From the NCBI GenBank assembly GCA_028690665.1, contig JAQVAV010000001.1, forward strand, positions 248,001-312,000: 64,000 bases of DNA, in the 5' to 3' direction. The number at the start of each line of letters is the position of its first letter. The first letter of the stretch is position 1. This document shows positions 40,192 through 52,162 of this stretch, one piece after another. Made by a program: the position numbers and the translations under genes. Origin of the DNA: Paludibacter sp. Its GTDB lineage: Bacteria > Bacteroidota > Bacteroidia > Bacteroidales > Paludibacteraceae. The notes under the pieces are model-generated. The model saw only the letters and a program-made list of their open reading frames with translations, had not been told where the DNA came from and searched no databases.

Positions 40192-41637
40192 ATGATATTA
40201 ACAGACTTACTACAAAATGTGATACTGAAAAAATATGCAGGCGACACCGATATAGAAATTGCCGACATACAGTTTGATTCACGCAAAGTGACTCAGGGAT
40301 CGGTGTTTGTAGCTACCCGTGGAACTGCTGCCGATGGTCACGACTTCATACCAATGGCTATTGAAAAAGGTGCCACGGCGATAGTTTGCGAAACTATACC
40401 GGAAGAAAAACCCGAAGAAATACTATTTATAGAAGTAGAAAATAGTGCTGAGGCTTTGGGACAAATGGCTTCTGCATTTTACGGATTTCCATCTTCGAAA
40501 CTTATTCTTGCAGGTGTAACCGGCACTAACGGAAAAACGACCATTGCTACATTATTATACAAACTCTTTCGTGAATTAGGATATAAAGCAGGTCTGCTTT
40601 CCACAGTAGTAAATTATATTAACAACAAAACTATTGAAGCGACACATACTACACCGGATGCTCTGGAGTTGAATGAACTGCTGGCAAGAATGGTAGATGC
40701 CGGTTGCGAATATGCATTCATGGAAGTCAGCTCTCATTCTATCGACCAGCGGCGTATTGCCGGATTGGAGTTTAACGGAGGGATATTTACCAATCTGACC
40801 CGGGATCACATTGATTATCATCTGACTTTTGAGAATTACCTCAAAGCAAAAAAACGTTTTTTTGATGATCTACCGGCAGATGCCTTTGCCCTTACCAATG
40901 CCGATGACAAAAACGGGTCAGTCATGTTACAAAACACCCGGGCTTCAAAATACTATTATTCCCTCCGGGGAATGGCCGATTTCAAAACCAGAATACTGGA
41001 ACACGGATTCGAGGGTATGCTACTGGATATGAACGGCCGGGAAGTAAATGTTTCGTTTATCGGTAAATTCAATGCAAGTAATCTGACCGCGGTCTTCGGG
41101 GCAGCAGTCTTACTCGGACAAGACGAACTGGAAGTTTTGCGTATCCTCAGTTCACTTCATTCGGTTGCCGGGCGATTTGAAACTTTTCATGCACCGGCAG
41201 GATATGCCGCTATTGTCGATTATGCCCATACACCGGATGCATTGAATAATGTAATAGGTACAATCAATCAGATACTCCAAAATAACGGACGGTTAATAAC
41301 CGTAGTTGGTTGCGGAGGAAACCGGGACAAAGGCAAACGTCCTATGATGGCCCGCGAGGCAGTGGATGGCAGTTGGAAAGCGATTCTCACCTCGGACAAT
41401 CCTCGTTTTGAAGATCCTCAGGAAATTCTGAACGATATGCTCGCCGGATTAGATATAACGCAAAGAACAAAAAGTTTAACAATCATAGACCGGCGGGAAG
41501 CCATAAAAATGGCCTGTGCATTGGCCCAAAAAGGAGATGTTGTATTAATTGCCGGAAAAGGCCACGAAGATTACCAGATTATTCAGGGAGTAAAACATCA
41601 TTTTGATGACCGGGAAGAGGTGAAAAAATGTTTCTGA
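40192..41637 (+). CDS. murE: UDP-MurNAc tripeptide synthetase MurE
   Basis: [67 protein letters not shown]. Confidence 0.97.
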   Translation: MILTDLLQNVILKKYAGDTDIEIADIQFDSRKVTQGSVFVATRGTAADGHDFIPMAIEKGATAIVCETIPEEKPEEILFIEVENSAEALGQMASAFYGFPSSKLILAGVTGTNGKTTIATLLYKLFRELGYKAGLLSTVVNYINNKTIEATHTTPDALELNELLARMVDAGCEYAFMEVSSHSIDQRRIAGLEFNGGIFTNLTRDHIDYHLTFENYLKAKKRFFDDLPADAFALTNADDKNGSVMLQNTRASKYYYSLRGMADFKTRILEHGFEGMLLDMNGREVNVSFIGKFNASNLTAVFGAAVLLGQDELEVLRILSSLHSVAGRFETFHAPAGYAAIVDYAHTPDALNNVIGTINQILQNNGRLITVVGCGGNRDKGKRPMMAREAVDGSWKAILTSDNPRFEDPQEILNDMLAGLDITQRTKSLTIIDRREAIKMACALAQKGDVVLIAGKGHEDYQIIQGVKHHFDDREEVKKCF

Positions 41638-41680
41638 GAAAAAGCTCTATTGTTATAAATCAAAATAAAACGTCCAAAGC

Positions 41681-42949
41681 ATGCTATACCACTTATTTTC
41701 ATATTTAGACAAAGCATTCGATTTTCCTGGTGCGGGAATGTTCAACTACATTTCCTTCCGTACCGGCATGGCCTTTATTCTGGCTCTATTGCTTTCTACT
41801 ATGTTTGGCCGGAAGATTATCGATTTTCTACAAAAAAAGCAAATCGGTGAAACCATCCGCGATTTAGGTCTGGAAGGACAAATGAGTAAAAAGGGCACTC
41901 CTACCATGGGAGGTATTATCATCATTATAGCGATTCTTGTTCCGACACTGCTTTTGGCCGCATTGAACAACATATACACTATATTAATGATTATCACCAC
42001 AATATGGTTAGGACTGATCGGTTTTTTGGATGATTACATTAAAGTTTTCAGAAAAAACAAGGAAGGGCTGAGCGGCAAGTTTAAAATCATAGGACAAGTA
42101 GGATTGGGACTCATTGTCGGACTAACCATGTATCTTAGCCCGGATGCCGTTATACGCGAAAACATAGAAATAAAAAGTAAAGATACTCAGCGTGTAGAAA
42201 ATGTTCTTTATGCCAAGAAGGATGTTAAATCGACCAAAACAACTATTCCTTTTTTCAAAAATAACAATCTCGATTATGCCGATGCCTTTAAATGGGCCGG
42301 TGAAAAAGCACAGGAATACGGTTGGATTCTGTATGTTGCAATCGTTATTTTCATTGTGACCGCTATTTCCAACGGAGCAAATCTGACAGATGGTCTTGAT
42401 GGATTAGCTACCGGAAGTTCCGCCATCATGGGGATTACGCTCGGTATTTTAGCTTATGTGTCAGGGAATATCAATTACTCAGGTTACTTAAATATTATGT
42501 ATCTGCCCGGAACCGGAGAGCTACTGATTTATGCCGGTGCTTTTATCGGCGCCACAATCGGATTCCTTTGGTACAATGCCTTTCCGGCACAGGTCTTTAT
42601 GGGAGACACGGGAAGCCTGACACTTGGCGGAATCATTTCGGTATTTGCCATCATTATCCACAAAGAATTACTAATTCCCATTTTGTGCGGTGTTTTTATT
42701 GTCGAAAATTTATCGGTAATGATTCAAGTAGGATATTTCAAATATTCCAAGAAAAAATATGGCGAAGGTCGACGTGTTTTTAAAATGGCTCCGCTACACC
42801 ACCATTACCAGAAACCAGGAAATGCAGGGATCCAGGCCATTTTACAAAAACCGTTACAAGCAATGCCGGAATCTAAAATCGTCATTCGTTTCTGGATTGT
42901 GGGAATAATTTTGGCAGCTATAACCATTATTACTTTAAAAATCAGATAA
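41681..42949 (+). CDS. mraY: Phospho-MurNAc-pentapeptide transferase MraY
   Basis: [68 protein letters not shown]. Confidence 0.98.
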   Translation: MLYHLFSYLDKAFDFPGAGMFNYISFRTGMAFILALLLSTMFGRKIIDFLQKKQIGETIRDLGLEGQMSKKGTPTMGGIIIIIAILVPTLLLAALNNIYTILMIITTIWLGLIGFLDDYIKVFRKNKEGLSGKFKIIGQVGLGLIVGLTMYLSPDAVIRENIEIKSKDTQRVENVLYAKKDVKSTKTTIPFFKNNNLDYADAFKWAGEKAQEYGWILYVAIVIFIVTAISNGANLTDGLDGLATGSSAIMGITLGILAYVSGNINYSGYLNIMYLPGTGELLIYAGAFIGATIGFLWYNAFPAQVFMGDTGSLTLGGIISVFAIIIHKELLIPILCGVFIVENLSVMIQVGYFKYSKKKYGEGRRVFKMAPLHHHYQKPGNAGIQAILQKPLQAMPESKIVIRFWIVGIILAAITIITLKIR

Positions 42950-42976
42950 AAAGAAATCTTTTTACAACGAAAATAT

Positions 42977-44311
42977 ATGAAAAGAATTGTCATTTTAGGT
43001 GGTGGTGAAAGTGGAACCGGAGCAGCAGTCCTGGCTCAAAAGAAAGGTTTCGATGTCTTTCTTTCGGATTTTTCCGAAATCAAAGATAAATACAAAACCA
43101 TGCTGAACGAGAACGGAATTGAATGGGAAGAAAAACAGCATACAGAAGCTAAAATTCTGAATGCCGATGAAATTATCAAAAGTCCGGGAATTCCGGAAAA
43201 AGCCCCTATTATTAAAAAGTTACGAAATCAGAACATTCCCATTATTTCCGAGATAGAGTTTGCCGGACGCTACACCCAGGCTAAAATGATTTGTATAACC
43301 GGCAGCAATGGTAAAACCACAACGACATCCCTGATATACCATATTTTAAAAAAAGCGGGTGTCAATGTAGGTCTGGCCGGAAATATCGGCGACAGTTTAG
43401 CGTTGCAGGTAGCCGATGACCGGCATGATTATTACGTTGTGGAACTAAGCAGTTTCCAATTAGACGGAATGACTGAATTCAAAGCCGATATTGCTATTTT
43501 ACTCAATATCACACCAGATCATTTAGACCGGTATGATTACAAATTCCAGAATTACATTGATTCTAAATTTCGCATTACGCAAAATCAAACCGAAGGAGAT
43601 GCTTTTATTTTCTGGGAAAATGATCCGGTTATCAAAGCCGAATTAGCCAAACGTAAAATTCAATCAACCATGTATCCGTTTGCTATCGAACGTACCGAAA
43701 AGACAAAAGCTTTTATTGAGAAAGATGAACTAATTATTAAAACCCTTAATGCTTTATTTTCTATGCCAACAAACGAACTATCACTTCAGGGTTTACACAA
43801 CACCTACAACTCCATGGCCGCAGGTCTGGCTGCTTCTATTATCGATGTCAAAAAAGAAACAATACGTGAGTCGCTGAAAGATTTTCAGGGAGTCGAACAT
43901 CGTTTAGAATATGTTGCGACTGTTCGCAATGTCAGGTATATCAACGACTCCAAAGCAACCAACGTAAATTCGTGCTGGTATGCTTTACAGAGCATGAAAA
44001 CTCCGACAGTGCTTATTCTGGGCGGAACCGACAAAGGAAATGATTATTCGGAAATCGAAGAATTAGTTCATAATAAGGTAACCGCTTTAATCTTTATGGG
44101 GATTGACAACAGTCCTTTACATAAATTCTTTGATGGTAAAAAGGAAACCATCATTGATGTAACATCAATGGAAGATGCTGTAAACGAAGCTTATAAATTG
44201 GCCAAGCCTGGGGAAACAGTTTTACTTTCGCCATGCTGTGCCAGCTTCGATTTATTTAAAAACTACGAAGATCGTGGCAAACGATTCAAAACCTGTGTAA
44301 GAAATCTGTAA
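42977..44311 (+). CDS. murD: UDP-MurNAc-L-Ala--D-Glu ligase MurD
   Basis: ILGGGESGTGAAVLAQKKG, ITGSNGKTTTTSLIYHIL, SPGIPEKAPIIK, LLSPCCASFDLFKNYEDRGKRF. Confidence 0.97.
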   Translation: MKRIVILGGGESGTGAAVLAQKKGFDVFLSDFSEIKDKYKTMLNENGIEWEEKQHTEAKILNADEIIKSPGIPEKAPIIKKLRNQNIPIISEIEFAGRYTQAKMICITGSNGKTTTTSLIYHILKKAGVNVGLAGNIGDSLALQVADDRHDYYVVELSSFQLDGMTEFKADIAILLNITPDHLDRYDYKFQNYIDSKFRITQNQTEGDAFIFWENDPVIKAELAKRKIQSTMYPFAIERTEKTKAFIEKDELIIKTLNALFSMPTNELSLQGLHNTYNSMAAGLAASIIDVKKETIRESLKDFQGVEHRLEYVATVRNVRYINDSKATNVNSCWYALQSMKTPTVLILGGTDKGNDYSEIEELVHNKVTALIFMGIDNSPLHKFFDGKKETIIDVTSMEDAVNEAYKLAKPGETVLLSPCCASFDLFKNYEDRGKRFKTCVRNL

Positions 44312-44316
44312 TTTTA

Positions 44317-45552
44317 ATGGATAACTTATTAAAAAAATATCTGAAAGGAGATGCCACCCTGTGGATTGTGTTCATCATGCTCTGCGTTGTTTCAATCATC
44401 GAAATGTACAGTGCATCCAGTACACTTGCCTACAAAGCGGCTAATCACACTGCACCTATGTTGCGCCACGTGAGCTTTCTTGCGGGCGGAGCACTGATTG
44501 CCGTAGGAGTACATCTCATACCCTATCGTTACATACGGCTCATGGCTTATGTCGGACTTGGGCTTTCGGTTATTCTGCTTATTCTCGTTCTTTTCAAAGG
44601 TCACAGCGAAAATGACGCATCCCGCTGGCTGGATATTGGTGGCATTCAGTTTCAACCTTCCGAATTAGCCAAGCTTTCCGTATTAATCGTAGCCGCGGAC
44701 TTTATTTCCAGAATCCGGGATCAGAAAAAGGATGAAAACAAATATTTCCGGAACACATTAATCATGCTGGCAATAGTTTGTCCGTTAATATTGCTCGAAA
44801 ATTTTTCAACGGCATTCATTCTCTTCGGAGTTGTTTATATCATGATGTTTATTGGTCGGGTTTCTCTGAAAAAGCTCGGATTACTTGCCAGTGCATTAAT
44901 ACTGGCTATGGCACTTGGATTTGCTATGATAAAAGTAGTACCTGAAAAATATATGCCATCGGTTTTTGATCGCGCTTATACGTGGGTAGCCCGTATCGAT
45001 CGATTTTCGTCGGACAAAGACAAGGAAACTAACAAATATGTAATTACAGATGAAAACCGCCAAGTACAGCACGGAAGAATTGCTATTGCGCGGGGCGGGC
45101 TTTTCGGAGTTATGCCCGGAAACAGTGTCGAACGTGATTATCTTCCACAAGCATATTCAGATTTTATTTATGCAATTATCGTTGAAGAACTCGGTTTATT
45201 CGGAGGAATATTTGTAATTTTACTTTATTTAATTTTACTTTTCAGAGCAGGTCGAATTGCGACGGAAAGTCCGACGGTTTTTCCGGCAGTTCTTGTAATA
45301 GGACTATCATTAATGATTGTTATTCAAGCATTTGTAAACATGTCGGTAGCAACAAGTCTTGGGCCGGTAACCGGTCAGCCTTTACCTTTGGTAAGTCGCG
45401 GAGGAACATCGATCCTTATCACCTGTATATATTTCGGTATTATCTTTGGAATAACGCGACAAATTAAAGAAGAGGGACAACCTGTAGATGAAAATATGGA
45501 CGAAAAACCGGAAGATGACATTCCAACAATTAATCTGGAAGAACTCGAATAA
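44317..45552 (+). CDS. ftsW: SEDS glycosyltransferase FtsW
   Basis: Multi-TM; QFQPSELAKLSVLI, LPQAYSDFIYAIIVEELGLFGG, LPLVSRGGTSI. Confidence 0.95.
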   Translation: MDNLLKKYLKGDATLWIVFIMLCVVSIIEMYSASSTLAYKAANHTAPMLRHVSFLAGGALIAVGVHLIPYRYIRLMAYVGLGLSVILLILVLFKGHSENDASRWLDIGGIQFQPSELAKLSVLIVAADFISRIRDQKKDENKYFRNTLIMLAIVCPLILLENFSTAFILFGVVYIMMFIGRVSLKKLGLLASALILAMALGFAMIKVVPEKYMPSVFDRAYTWVARIDRFSSDKDKETNKYVITDENRQVQHGRIAIARGGLFGVMPGNSVERDYLPQAYSDFIYAIIVEELGLFGGIFVILLYLILLFRAGRIATESPTVFPAVLVIGLSLMIVIQAFVNMSVATSLGPVTGQPLPLVSRGGTSILITCIYFGIIFGITRQIKEEGQPVDENMDEKPEDDIPTINLEELE

Positions 45553-45603
45553 TCAAACAGTCTGACAAGAACTGAATTACAGAATAAAACTTGACAAATA
45601 CTT

Positions 45604-46707
45604 ATGAAACATAAATTTATTGTTAGTGGCGGAGGAACCGGAGGACATATATTCCCGGCAATCAGCATTGCAAACGCATTAAAAGCAAAGTTCCCAGATG
45701 CCGAAATTTTGTTTGTCGGAGCAATCGGTCGTATGGAAATGGAAAAAGTTCCTGCAGCCGGTTATAAAATTGAAGGACTGCCCGTCAGCGGTTTCGACCG
45801 GAAAAATATGCTTAAAAATATCAAGGTACTGATTAACTTACTCAACAGCATGATAAAAGCCCGTGCAATTATTCGCCGATTCAAACCAGAAATGGCAATC
45901 GGAGTGGGAGGATATGCAAGCGGGCCACTGTTAAGAGCTGCTGCCGCACACGGAATCCCAACCCTGATTCAGGAACAAAATTCGTATGCAGGGGTAACCA
46001 ATAAGCTCTTGGCAAAAAAAGCCCAGAAAATTTGCGTAGCTTATGACAATATGGATCGGTTCTTCCCAGCCGAAAAAATTATCAAGACAGGGAATCCGGT
46101 TCGACAGGATTTGTTTAATGTTCCGCCAAAATCAAAAGAAGCCTACGACTTCTTCGGATTTAGTTCCGATAAAAAAACGTTACTGATAGTCGGTGGAAGT
46201 CTCGGTGCACGCACTGTCAATCAAAGTGTCATGGGTCACCTGCAGGCTCTTGCCGGATCAGAAATTCAGATTATCTGGCAAACAGGCAGGTTTTATATAG
46301 AAGAGGCCCGTAAAGCAGCGGAACCGTATCAATCGGTAAGCCTGCTTGTAACTGAGTTTGTATCTCGTATGGATTACGCTTATTCCATTGCCGATCTTGT
46401 AATTTCAAGAGCCGGAGCAAGTTCTATTTCGGAATTATGTCTTTTGGCAAAACCTGTGATTTTGGTACCATCCCCGAACGTTGCAGAAGATCATCAAACT
46501 CAAAATGCATTAGCTTTAGTCAAAAAAGATGCGGCAATTATGATTAAGGACATTGAAGCCCGGGAGCAATTAATACCAAAAGCATTGGAAATTATTGACG
46601 ACACAAATACATTGCAAAAACTTAGTAAAAATATATTACTTTTGGCTGAGAAGAATTCTGCCGAAAGAATTGCTAACGAAGTAATAAAAATTATTGAATC
46701 AAAATAA
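45604..46707 (+). CDS. murG: UDP-GlcNAc transferase MurG
   Basis: VSGGGTGGHIFPAISIANAL, GVGGYASGPLLRAAAAHGIPTLIQEQNSYAG, SRAGASSISELCLL. Confidence 0.98.
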   Translation: MKHKFIVSGGGTGGHIFPAISIANALKAKFPDAEILFVGAIGRMEMEKVPAAGYKIEGLPVSGFDRKNMLKNIKVLINLLNSMIKARAIIRRFKPEMAIGVGGYASGPLLRAAAAHGIPTLIQEQNSYAGVTNKLLAKKAQKICVAYDNMDRFFPAEKIIKTGNPVRQDLFNVPPKSKEAYDFFGFSSDKKTLLIVGGSLGARTVNQSVMGHLQALAGSEIQIIWQTGRFYIEEARKAAEPYQSVSLLVTEFVSRMDYAYSIADLVISRAGASSISELCLLAKPVILVPSPNVAEDHQTQNALALVKKDAAIMIKDIEAREQLIPKALEIIDDTNTLQKLSKNILLLAEKNSAERIANEVIKIIESK

Positions 46708-46760
46708 AAACCGGACATTTCACCCGAATTATCTGTGTGTTTAATTTAGTTTTTTTGAAC

Positions 46761-48155
46761 ATGAATAAATTTACTAAATACTATTTCTTAGGTATAGGAG
46801 GCATTGGCATGAGTGCTATTGCCAGATATTATAATGTAAAAGGTTATCTGGTTGCTGGTTACGACCGTAGTGAATCAAAAATCACAGACGATCTTCAGGC
46901 AGAAGGCATAAAAATTTCATTCGATGAAAATGTAAGTTCCATACCGGCTGAATTTCTTACGCCAAAATCCACGTTAATTGTTGTAACACCTGCTATTCCG
47001 GTAGATCATCATCAACTTTGTTATTTCAAAGAGCACGGTTATACGATCATGAAACGGGCACAAGTATTGGGTGATATTACCCGACAAAGTAAGGGAATCT
47101 GTATAGCCGGAACCCATGGCAAAACTACGACATCAACTATTACAGCCCACCTGTTATATCAATCACAGGTTACCTGCAATGCCTTTTTGGGGGGAATATC
47201 CAATAACTATAACACCAACCTTTTACTTTCACGCGACAGCAATTTAGTGGTAATTGAAGCCGATGAATATGATCGTTCCTTTCATCACCTATCGCCCTAT
47301 ATGGCTGTAATTACTTCGGTAGATGCAGACCATCTGGACATTTACGAGACACCCGAAGCATTCCGGGAAAGCTTTGAACACTTTACATCTCTTATCAAAA
47401 CAGGAGGCTCGTTAATTATACGCCATGGAATAAATATTCAGCCACAGTTGCAAAAAGGAGTCAAACTCTATACCTACTCTGCCGAAGAAGGAGGAGACTT
47501 TCACGCAGAAAACATCAGAATGGGTAATAGCGAAATACATTTCGATTTTGTAACACCAACAGAAACGATTGCGGATGTGCGCCTCGGCGTTCCGGTCAGA
47601 ATCAATATCGAGAACAGTGTTGCAGCTATGGCTCTTGCATGGTTGAACGGCGTAACAGCCGAAGAATTGCGCGTAGGAATTTCATCTTTTTCGGGCATAT
47701 ATCGGAGGTTCAATCTGGTATTCAAATCAGATAAAACAATATTTATTGATGATTATGCACATCATCCCAGTGAATTGAAAGCCAGTATCCGGTCGATACG
47801 GGAACTTTACGAGGGTCATAAAATTACAGGGGTATTTCAACCACATTTATATAGCAGAACAAGAGACTTCGCTTCGGATTTTGCTGAAGCATTATCTCAA
47901 CTCGACGAATTGATTTTATTGGACATTTATCCAGCTCGGGAACAGCCTATCGAAGGTGTAACCAGCGAGTTGATATTAAGTGAGGTTAAACTGAAAAACA
48001 AGACATTGTGCTCCAAGGAAAAACTCTTACCTTTGTTGAAAAATAAGGATTTGGATGTTTTGGTAACCTTTGGAGCCGGAGATATTGATAAGCTCGTACC
48101 CTTAATTAAAAATCAGCTCAAAGAAATTCACAATCAATTAGTTTCAAACGAATAA
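46761..48155 (+). CDS. murC: UDP-MurNAc--L-Ala ligase MurC
   Basis: Start refined to ATG 46761 (MNKFTKYYFLGIGGIGMSAIARYY); IAGTHGKTTTSTI; IEADEYDRSFHHLSP; DDYAHHPSELKASI. Confidence 0.97.
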   Translation: MNKFTKYYFLGIGGIGMSAIARYYNVKGYLVAGYDRSESKITDDLQAEGIKISFDENVSSIPAEFLTPKSTLIVVTPAIPVDHHQLCYFKEHGYTIMKRAQVLGDITRQSKGICIAGTHGKTTTSTITAHLLYQSQVTCNAFLGGISNNYNTNLLLSRDSNLVVIEADEYDRSFHHLSPYMAVITSVDADHLDIYETPEAFRESFEHFTSLIKTGGSLIIRHGINIQPQLQKGVKLYTYSAEEGGDFHAENIRMGNSEIHFDFVTPTETIADVRLGVPVRINIENSVAAMALAWLNGVTAEELRVGISSFSGIYRRFNLVFKSDKTIFIDDYAHHPSELKASIRSIRELYEGHKITGVFQPHLYSRTRDFASDFAEALSQLDELILLDIYPAREQPIEGVTSELILSEVKLKNKTLCSKEKLLPLLKNKDLDVLVTFGAGDIDKLVPLIKNQLKEIHNQLVSNE

Positions 48156-48175
48156 CAGTCAGAACATCTCATCCC

Positions 48176-48982
48176 ATGAAAGTGACAAAAATAGGCTATA
48201 TTTTCATCTCGCTGGGTACTATTATTATACTCGGATATTTGATCTTTGCCATATATAGTTTTTCGTCCAATCAAGATGGGATTGTCTGCAAGAACATGGA
48301 AATTAACTTGGTTGATAAAGATAAAATCACTTTGATTTCTCAAAACGAAATTGCACGTATCCTCGAATCTAATGAGTTGAACCCAATCGGAAAAGCTTAC
48401 AAAAGAGTTAAAACAGAAGCGATAGAAAAACAACTGATGAAAAATCCAATGATCAAATCAGTTGAATGTTACAAAACGCCTTCGGGAACAATTGATCTTA
48501 TTGTTAAACAACGAAATCCGAAATTTATTATAGCCGGCAACGAGAGTTTCTATGTTGACTCTGACCGGAAAATCATTCCGGTTTCTTTGAATTACGCGGC
48601 TTATCTTCCGGTTGTTTCCGGAACAATTACTCACAGTATGGCAACCGGAGTAATCTTTGATTTTGTAAGTTATATTGAATCTGACCCGTTCTGGAATGCC
48701 CAAATCGAACAGGTATACGTATCGAATGACTTAAACATAGAGCTTGTTCCAAGAGTAGGAGAAACAATTATTTCCCTTGGAAAATTAGATAATTATCAGC
48801 AGAAATTAGAAAACCTGCATACCTTGTACACTCAGGCATTCAACACAATAGGGTGGAACAAATATAAACGCATTGATCTCAGCTACGAAGACCAAATCGT
48901 TTGTGGAAAAAAGGCTATGGATTTTCAACATAAAACATTTGAAAACATACAGAAGAACGACAGTATAGTTAAGAAATTATGA
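48176..48982 (+). CDS. ftsQ: Cell division protein FtsQ-like
   Basis: N-terminal TM, POTRA/FtsQ-like region, position between murC and ftsA; 4-nt overlap with ftsA. Confidence 0.88.
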   Translation: MKVTKIGYIFISLGTIIILGYLIFAIYSFSSNQDGIVCKNMEINLVDKDKITLISQNEIARILESNELNPIGKAYKRVKTEAIEKQLMKNPMIKSVECYKTPSGTIDLIVKQRNPKFIIAGNESFYVDSDRKIIPVSLNYAAYLPVVSGTITHSMATGVIFDFVSYIESDPFWNAQIEQVYVSNDLNIELVPRVGETIISLGKLDNYQQKLENLHTLYTQAFNTIGWNKYKRIDLSYEDQIVCGKKAMDFQHKTFENIQKNDSIVKKL

Positions 48983-50277
48983 CATCAGATAAATACGTAG
49001 CCATAGACCTCGGAAGTTCCTGCATTTCGGCTATGGCCGCAGAAATACAGGAAAACGGTGCATTGAAAATACTTGCGGTTGAATCGAAGCCAACTACTCC
49101 TGAAGAAATTACCCACGGAATTATAACTCAGGTTTCAGGAACCGCATTTAAGATCAGTGAAATTATCAAACTGATTCAAAATAGTGCACGTATATCGGAA
49201 ATAGACCAGATTTCAATTAGTATTGGAGCAAGAAGTCTGAAAAATATAGGAGTTTCGGTAAGTCGCTTTGTAACTACCAACAAAATTGTAACGAGTTCAC
49301 TTATAGATGAAATGATTCTGGAATGCGAAAAAAAAGTTCAGGGGTCGAATGTCGCTATTTATGACATCATTCCTCTGAACTACGAACTCGATGGTCATAC
49401 AACCAACGAACCTATCAACCAGACAGCAACGCAAATTACAGGACATTATAACGTCATTTACGGAAGTGAAGTTATCGCTTTAGGCATAGACAAATGCTTC
49501 GATCGCACTCTTGGCATTGTGCTTGATCATGCACCACTCTCAATTGAAGCTCTATCGGCTGCTGTTCTCGATGAATCGGATCGCGAAGATGGTTGTGCAC
49601 TGATTGATTTTGGTGCGGCAACCACAACTCTGGGAATCTATAAGCACGGCGTTCTTCAACAATTATCTGTCATTCCGCTGGGAGGTAAAAATATAACGCA
49701 GGACATTCAGGAGCTGGGAATAAGTCTGACTCATGCCGAAAAATTCAAACACCTGAAAGGCTGCGCTATGGAAAATAAAATAGAAAATCCTGTCTATATC
49801 CAAATTCCGTCAATCGAAGCAGAAAAGCCTCCGGTAAAAATTTCCACTAAATTTTTAGCCACGATTATCGAGGCCAGGATTGAAGAAATTTTACAGCCGG
49901 TTTTTGAGGCTATTAACACCTATCCCGAAAGTCTTGAAGCTGGCATCGTTATAACAGGTGGTGCTTCTAAATTAAATAATCTGATAGATTATATTTTCGA
50001 AAAAACAGGCATGTACACCCGTTTCGGATCGCACGAAGAATGGTTGTCCGAAAAATCAAACCCAGAACTTGCAGATCCTGCATATTCTCAGTTAATCGGG
50101 ACAATAGCACTTACTCACGAATACCGGCAATTACATCCCAAAGTTGCAAATCCGGAAACCACAGAAACTGATGGCGGAAAAGCGAAAGAAAAAGAGAAAA
50201 AAAAGAAACGAAATCTGAAAGACACTATAGCATCAAAATTAATGATATTCTTTGGTGATGAGAACACAATGAATTAA
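48979..50277 (+). CDS. ftsA: Cell division protein FtsA
   Basis: YVAIDLGSSCISAMAAEI, CALIDFGAATTTLGIYKHG, VITGGASKLNNL, C-terminal amphipathic KDTIASKLMIFFGDE. Confidence 0.96.
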   Translation: MTSDKYVAIDLGSSCISAMAAEIQENGALKILAVESKPTTPEEITHGIITQVSGTAFKISEIIKLIQNSARISEIDQISISIGARSLKNIGVSVSRFVTTNKIVTSSLIDEMILECEKKVQGSNVAIYDIIPLNYELDGHTTNEPINQTATQITGHYNVIYGSEVIALGIDKCFDRTLGIVLDHAPLSIEALSAAVLDESDREDGCALIDFGAATTTLGIYKHGVLQQLSVIPLGGKNITQDIQELGISLTHAEKFKHLKGCAMENKIENPVYIQIPSIEAEKPPVKISTKFLATIIEARIEEILQPVFEAINTYPESLEAGIVITGGASKLNNLIDYIFEKTGMYTRFGSHEEWLSEKSNPELADPAYSQLIGTIALTHEYRQLHPKVANPETTETDGGKAKEKEKKKKRNLKDTIASKLMIFFGDENTMN

Positions 50278-50337
50278 AAATCAATCTGTTCATTTTTCAG
50301 AATTACCTCTGACTAAAAATTTAAAAAACTAAAATAT

Positions 50338-51627
50338 ATGGATTATTTAGACGATAACCTTCCATTGGAGTTACCCCTTGTCGATTCATCTATTATCAAA
50401 GTAATAGGAGTCGGTGGAGGTGGAGGAAATGCGGTGAATCACATGTACCGCCAGGGCATTACGGATGTATCATTTGTAGTGTGTAATACCGACAACCAGG
50501 CGCTGGTAAAATCTCCGGTACCAACAAAAATACAGCTTGGAGAAGACACTACCGCAGGCCTCGGAGCCGGAGGCAATCCAACAGTTGCACGTCAGGCTGC
50601 TGAAGAATCTATTGAAAAAATTCAAAATATTCTTCAGGACAATACTAAAATGGTATTTATTACAGCCGGAATGGGAGGAGGAACCGGAACCGGAGCATCA
50701 CCTGTCGTAGCTAAAGCGGCTCATGACATGGGTATCCTGACAGTAGGAATCGTCACTATTCCATTTGCTTTTGAAGGAAATCTAAAAATCAAACAAGCTC
50801 TGGAGGGAGTTGCTGCGCTCAGCGAACATGTTGATGCCATATTGGTTATCAACAACGAAAAATTAAAAGAAATATATCCTGATCTGGAACTCTCGAACGC
50901 ATTCGCCAAAGCCGACGATGTATTGACAAATGCAGCCAAAGGCATTGCGGAAATTATAACTGTACCTGGTTACATAAACACTGACTTTGCCGATGTGTAC
51001 AGCATTATGAAAGACGGTAACGTCGCCATTATGAATACCGGATTTGCCTCAGGCGAAAACAGAATCACGAAAGCAATTGCGGATGCTCTGAACTCTCCTC
51101 TGCTCAACACCAATGATGTAAGTGGAGCTAGCAAAGTACTTCTCAGCCTGTACTGTTCGACTACAAACCAGATCAGAATGGAAGAAGTGCAACAAATTCA
51201 TGACTTCATGGCCAAAGTTGGTGAAAACGTTCAGGTTATCTGGGGAGCAACTTTCGACGATTCATTGGAAGACAACGTGAAAATCACAATTATTGCTACT
51301 GGTTACGATGTAAGTGATATTCCGGGAATGCCTTCGAAAGCTGTAAAAGAGGCCTCAAAACCTACACCTCAAAAGGCGGAAGCTCCTGTTCTTGACAATG
51401 TAGCATCAGCGATTGAATCTCTAAAATCGGAAAAAGAACCGGTTGAGAAAGAACCGGAAGACGAAATCAAAAAAGCCATGGATCAATATTATGGCAAAAC
51501 CCAGAAAGAAGAAGAAAAACCTGAGGAACCTGAATTACCAATTTTCAATTTAGATGATTTGGATGATGAATCTACATTACAAAATGTAGAAAGTGTTCCT
51601 GCCTGGAAACGAAAATTTATGAAATAA
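50338..51627 (+). CDS. ftsZ: Cell division protein FtsZ
   Basis: KVIGVGGGGGNAVNHMYRQGI, GMGGGTGTGASPVVAKAA, C-terminal VPAWKRKFMK. Confidence 0.99.
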   Translation: MDYLDDNLPLELPLVDSSIIKVIGVGGGGGNAVNHMYRQGITDVSFVVCNTDNQALVKSPVPTKIQLGEDTTAGLGAGGNPTVARQAAEESIEKIQNILQDNTKMVFITAGMGGGTGTGASPVVAKAAHDMGILTVGIVTIPFAFEGNLKIKQALEGVAALSEHVDAILVINNEKLKEIYPDLELSNAFAKADDVLTNAAKGIAEIITVPGYINTDFADVYSIMKDGNVAIMNTGFASGENRITKAIADALNSPLLNTNDVSGASKVLLSLYCSTTNQIRMEEVQQIHDFMAKVGENVQVIWGATFDDSLEDNVKITIIATGYDVSDIPGMPSKAVKEASKPTPQKAEAPVLDNVASAIESLKSEKEPVEKEPEDEIKKAMDQYYGKTQKEEEKPEEPELPIFNLDDLDDESTLQNVESVPAWKRKFMK

Positions 51628-51696
51628 TTAAAAGTTCATACAGTCCTAAATTTATCTTAAACAAACAATAATCGATATATATTAAATAAAACAATA

Positions 51697-52152
51697 ATGG
51701 AAAAACTTTTTGAACAAATCAGTGCCGATATAAAAACGGCCATGCTTGCCCGCGAAAAAGTAACATTAGAGGCTTTACGTGGCATAAAAAAAGAATTCCT
51801 CGAAGCAAAAACAGCAAAAGGCAGTGATGGAACTTTACATGATGATGTGGCTATCAAAATTCTACAGAAAATGATAAAACAACGCAAAGAGTCCGCGGAA
51901 ATATATGCATCACAAAACAGACAGGACTTAGCGGAAAATGAACTGGCTGAAAGTACCGTCATTGAACGCTACCTGCCAGCTCAAATGAGTGATGCGGAAC
52001 TCGAAGCTGAAGTTGCAGCCATCATTGCACAGGTTGGTGCTGCCGGACCTCAGGACATGGGAAAAGTCATGGGAGTTGCGTCCAAACAACTTGCCGGTAA
52101 AACCGAGGGTAAATTAATCGCTGACAAGGTAAAAACCTTGCTCACAAAATAA
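51697..52152 (+). CDS. GatB/YqeY domain-containing protein
   Basis: EQISADIKTAMLAREKVTLEALRGIKKEFLEAKTAKG; IERYLPAQMSDAELEAEVAAIIAQVGAAGPQDMGKVMG. Confidence 0.95.
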   Translation: MEKLFEQISADIKTAMLAREKVTLEALRGIKKEFLEAKTAKGSDGTLHDDVAIKILQKMIKQRKESAEIYASQNRQDLAENELAESTVIERYLPAQMSDAELEAEVAAIIAQVGAAGPQDMGKVMGVASKQLAGKTEGKLIADKVKTLLTK

Positions 52153-52162
52153 GGTTCTCTAT

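Noticed and set aside
36173-51627. dcw cluster as a potentially unusual arrangement
   Set aside because: Gene order mraZ-rsmH-ftsL-ftsI-murE-mraY-murD-ftsW-murG-murC-ftsQ-ftsA-ftsZ is ordinary for Bacteroidetes, as is a PASTA-bearing FtsI
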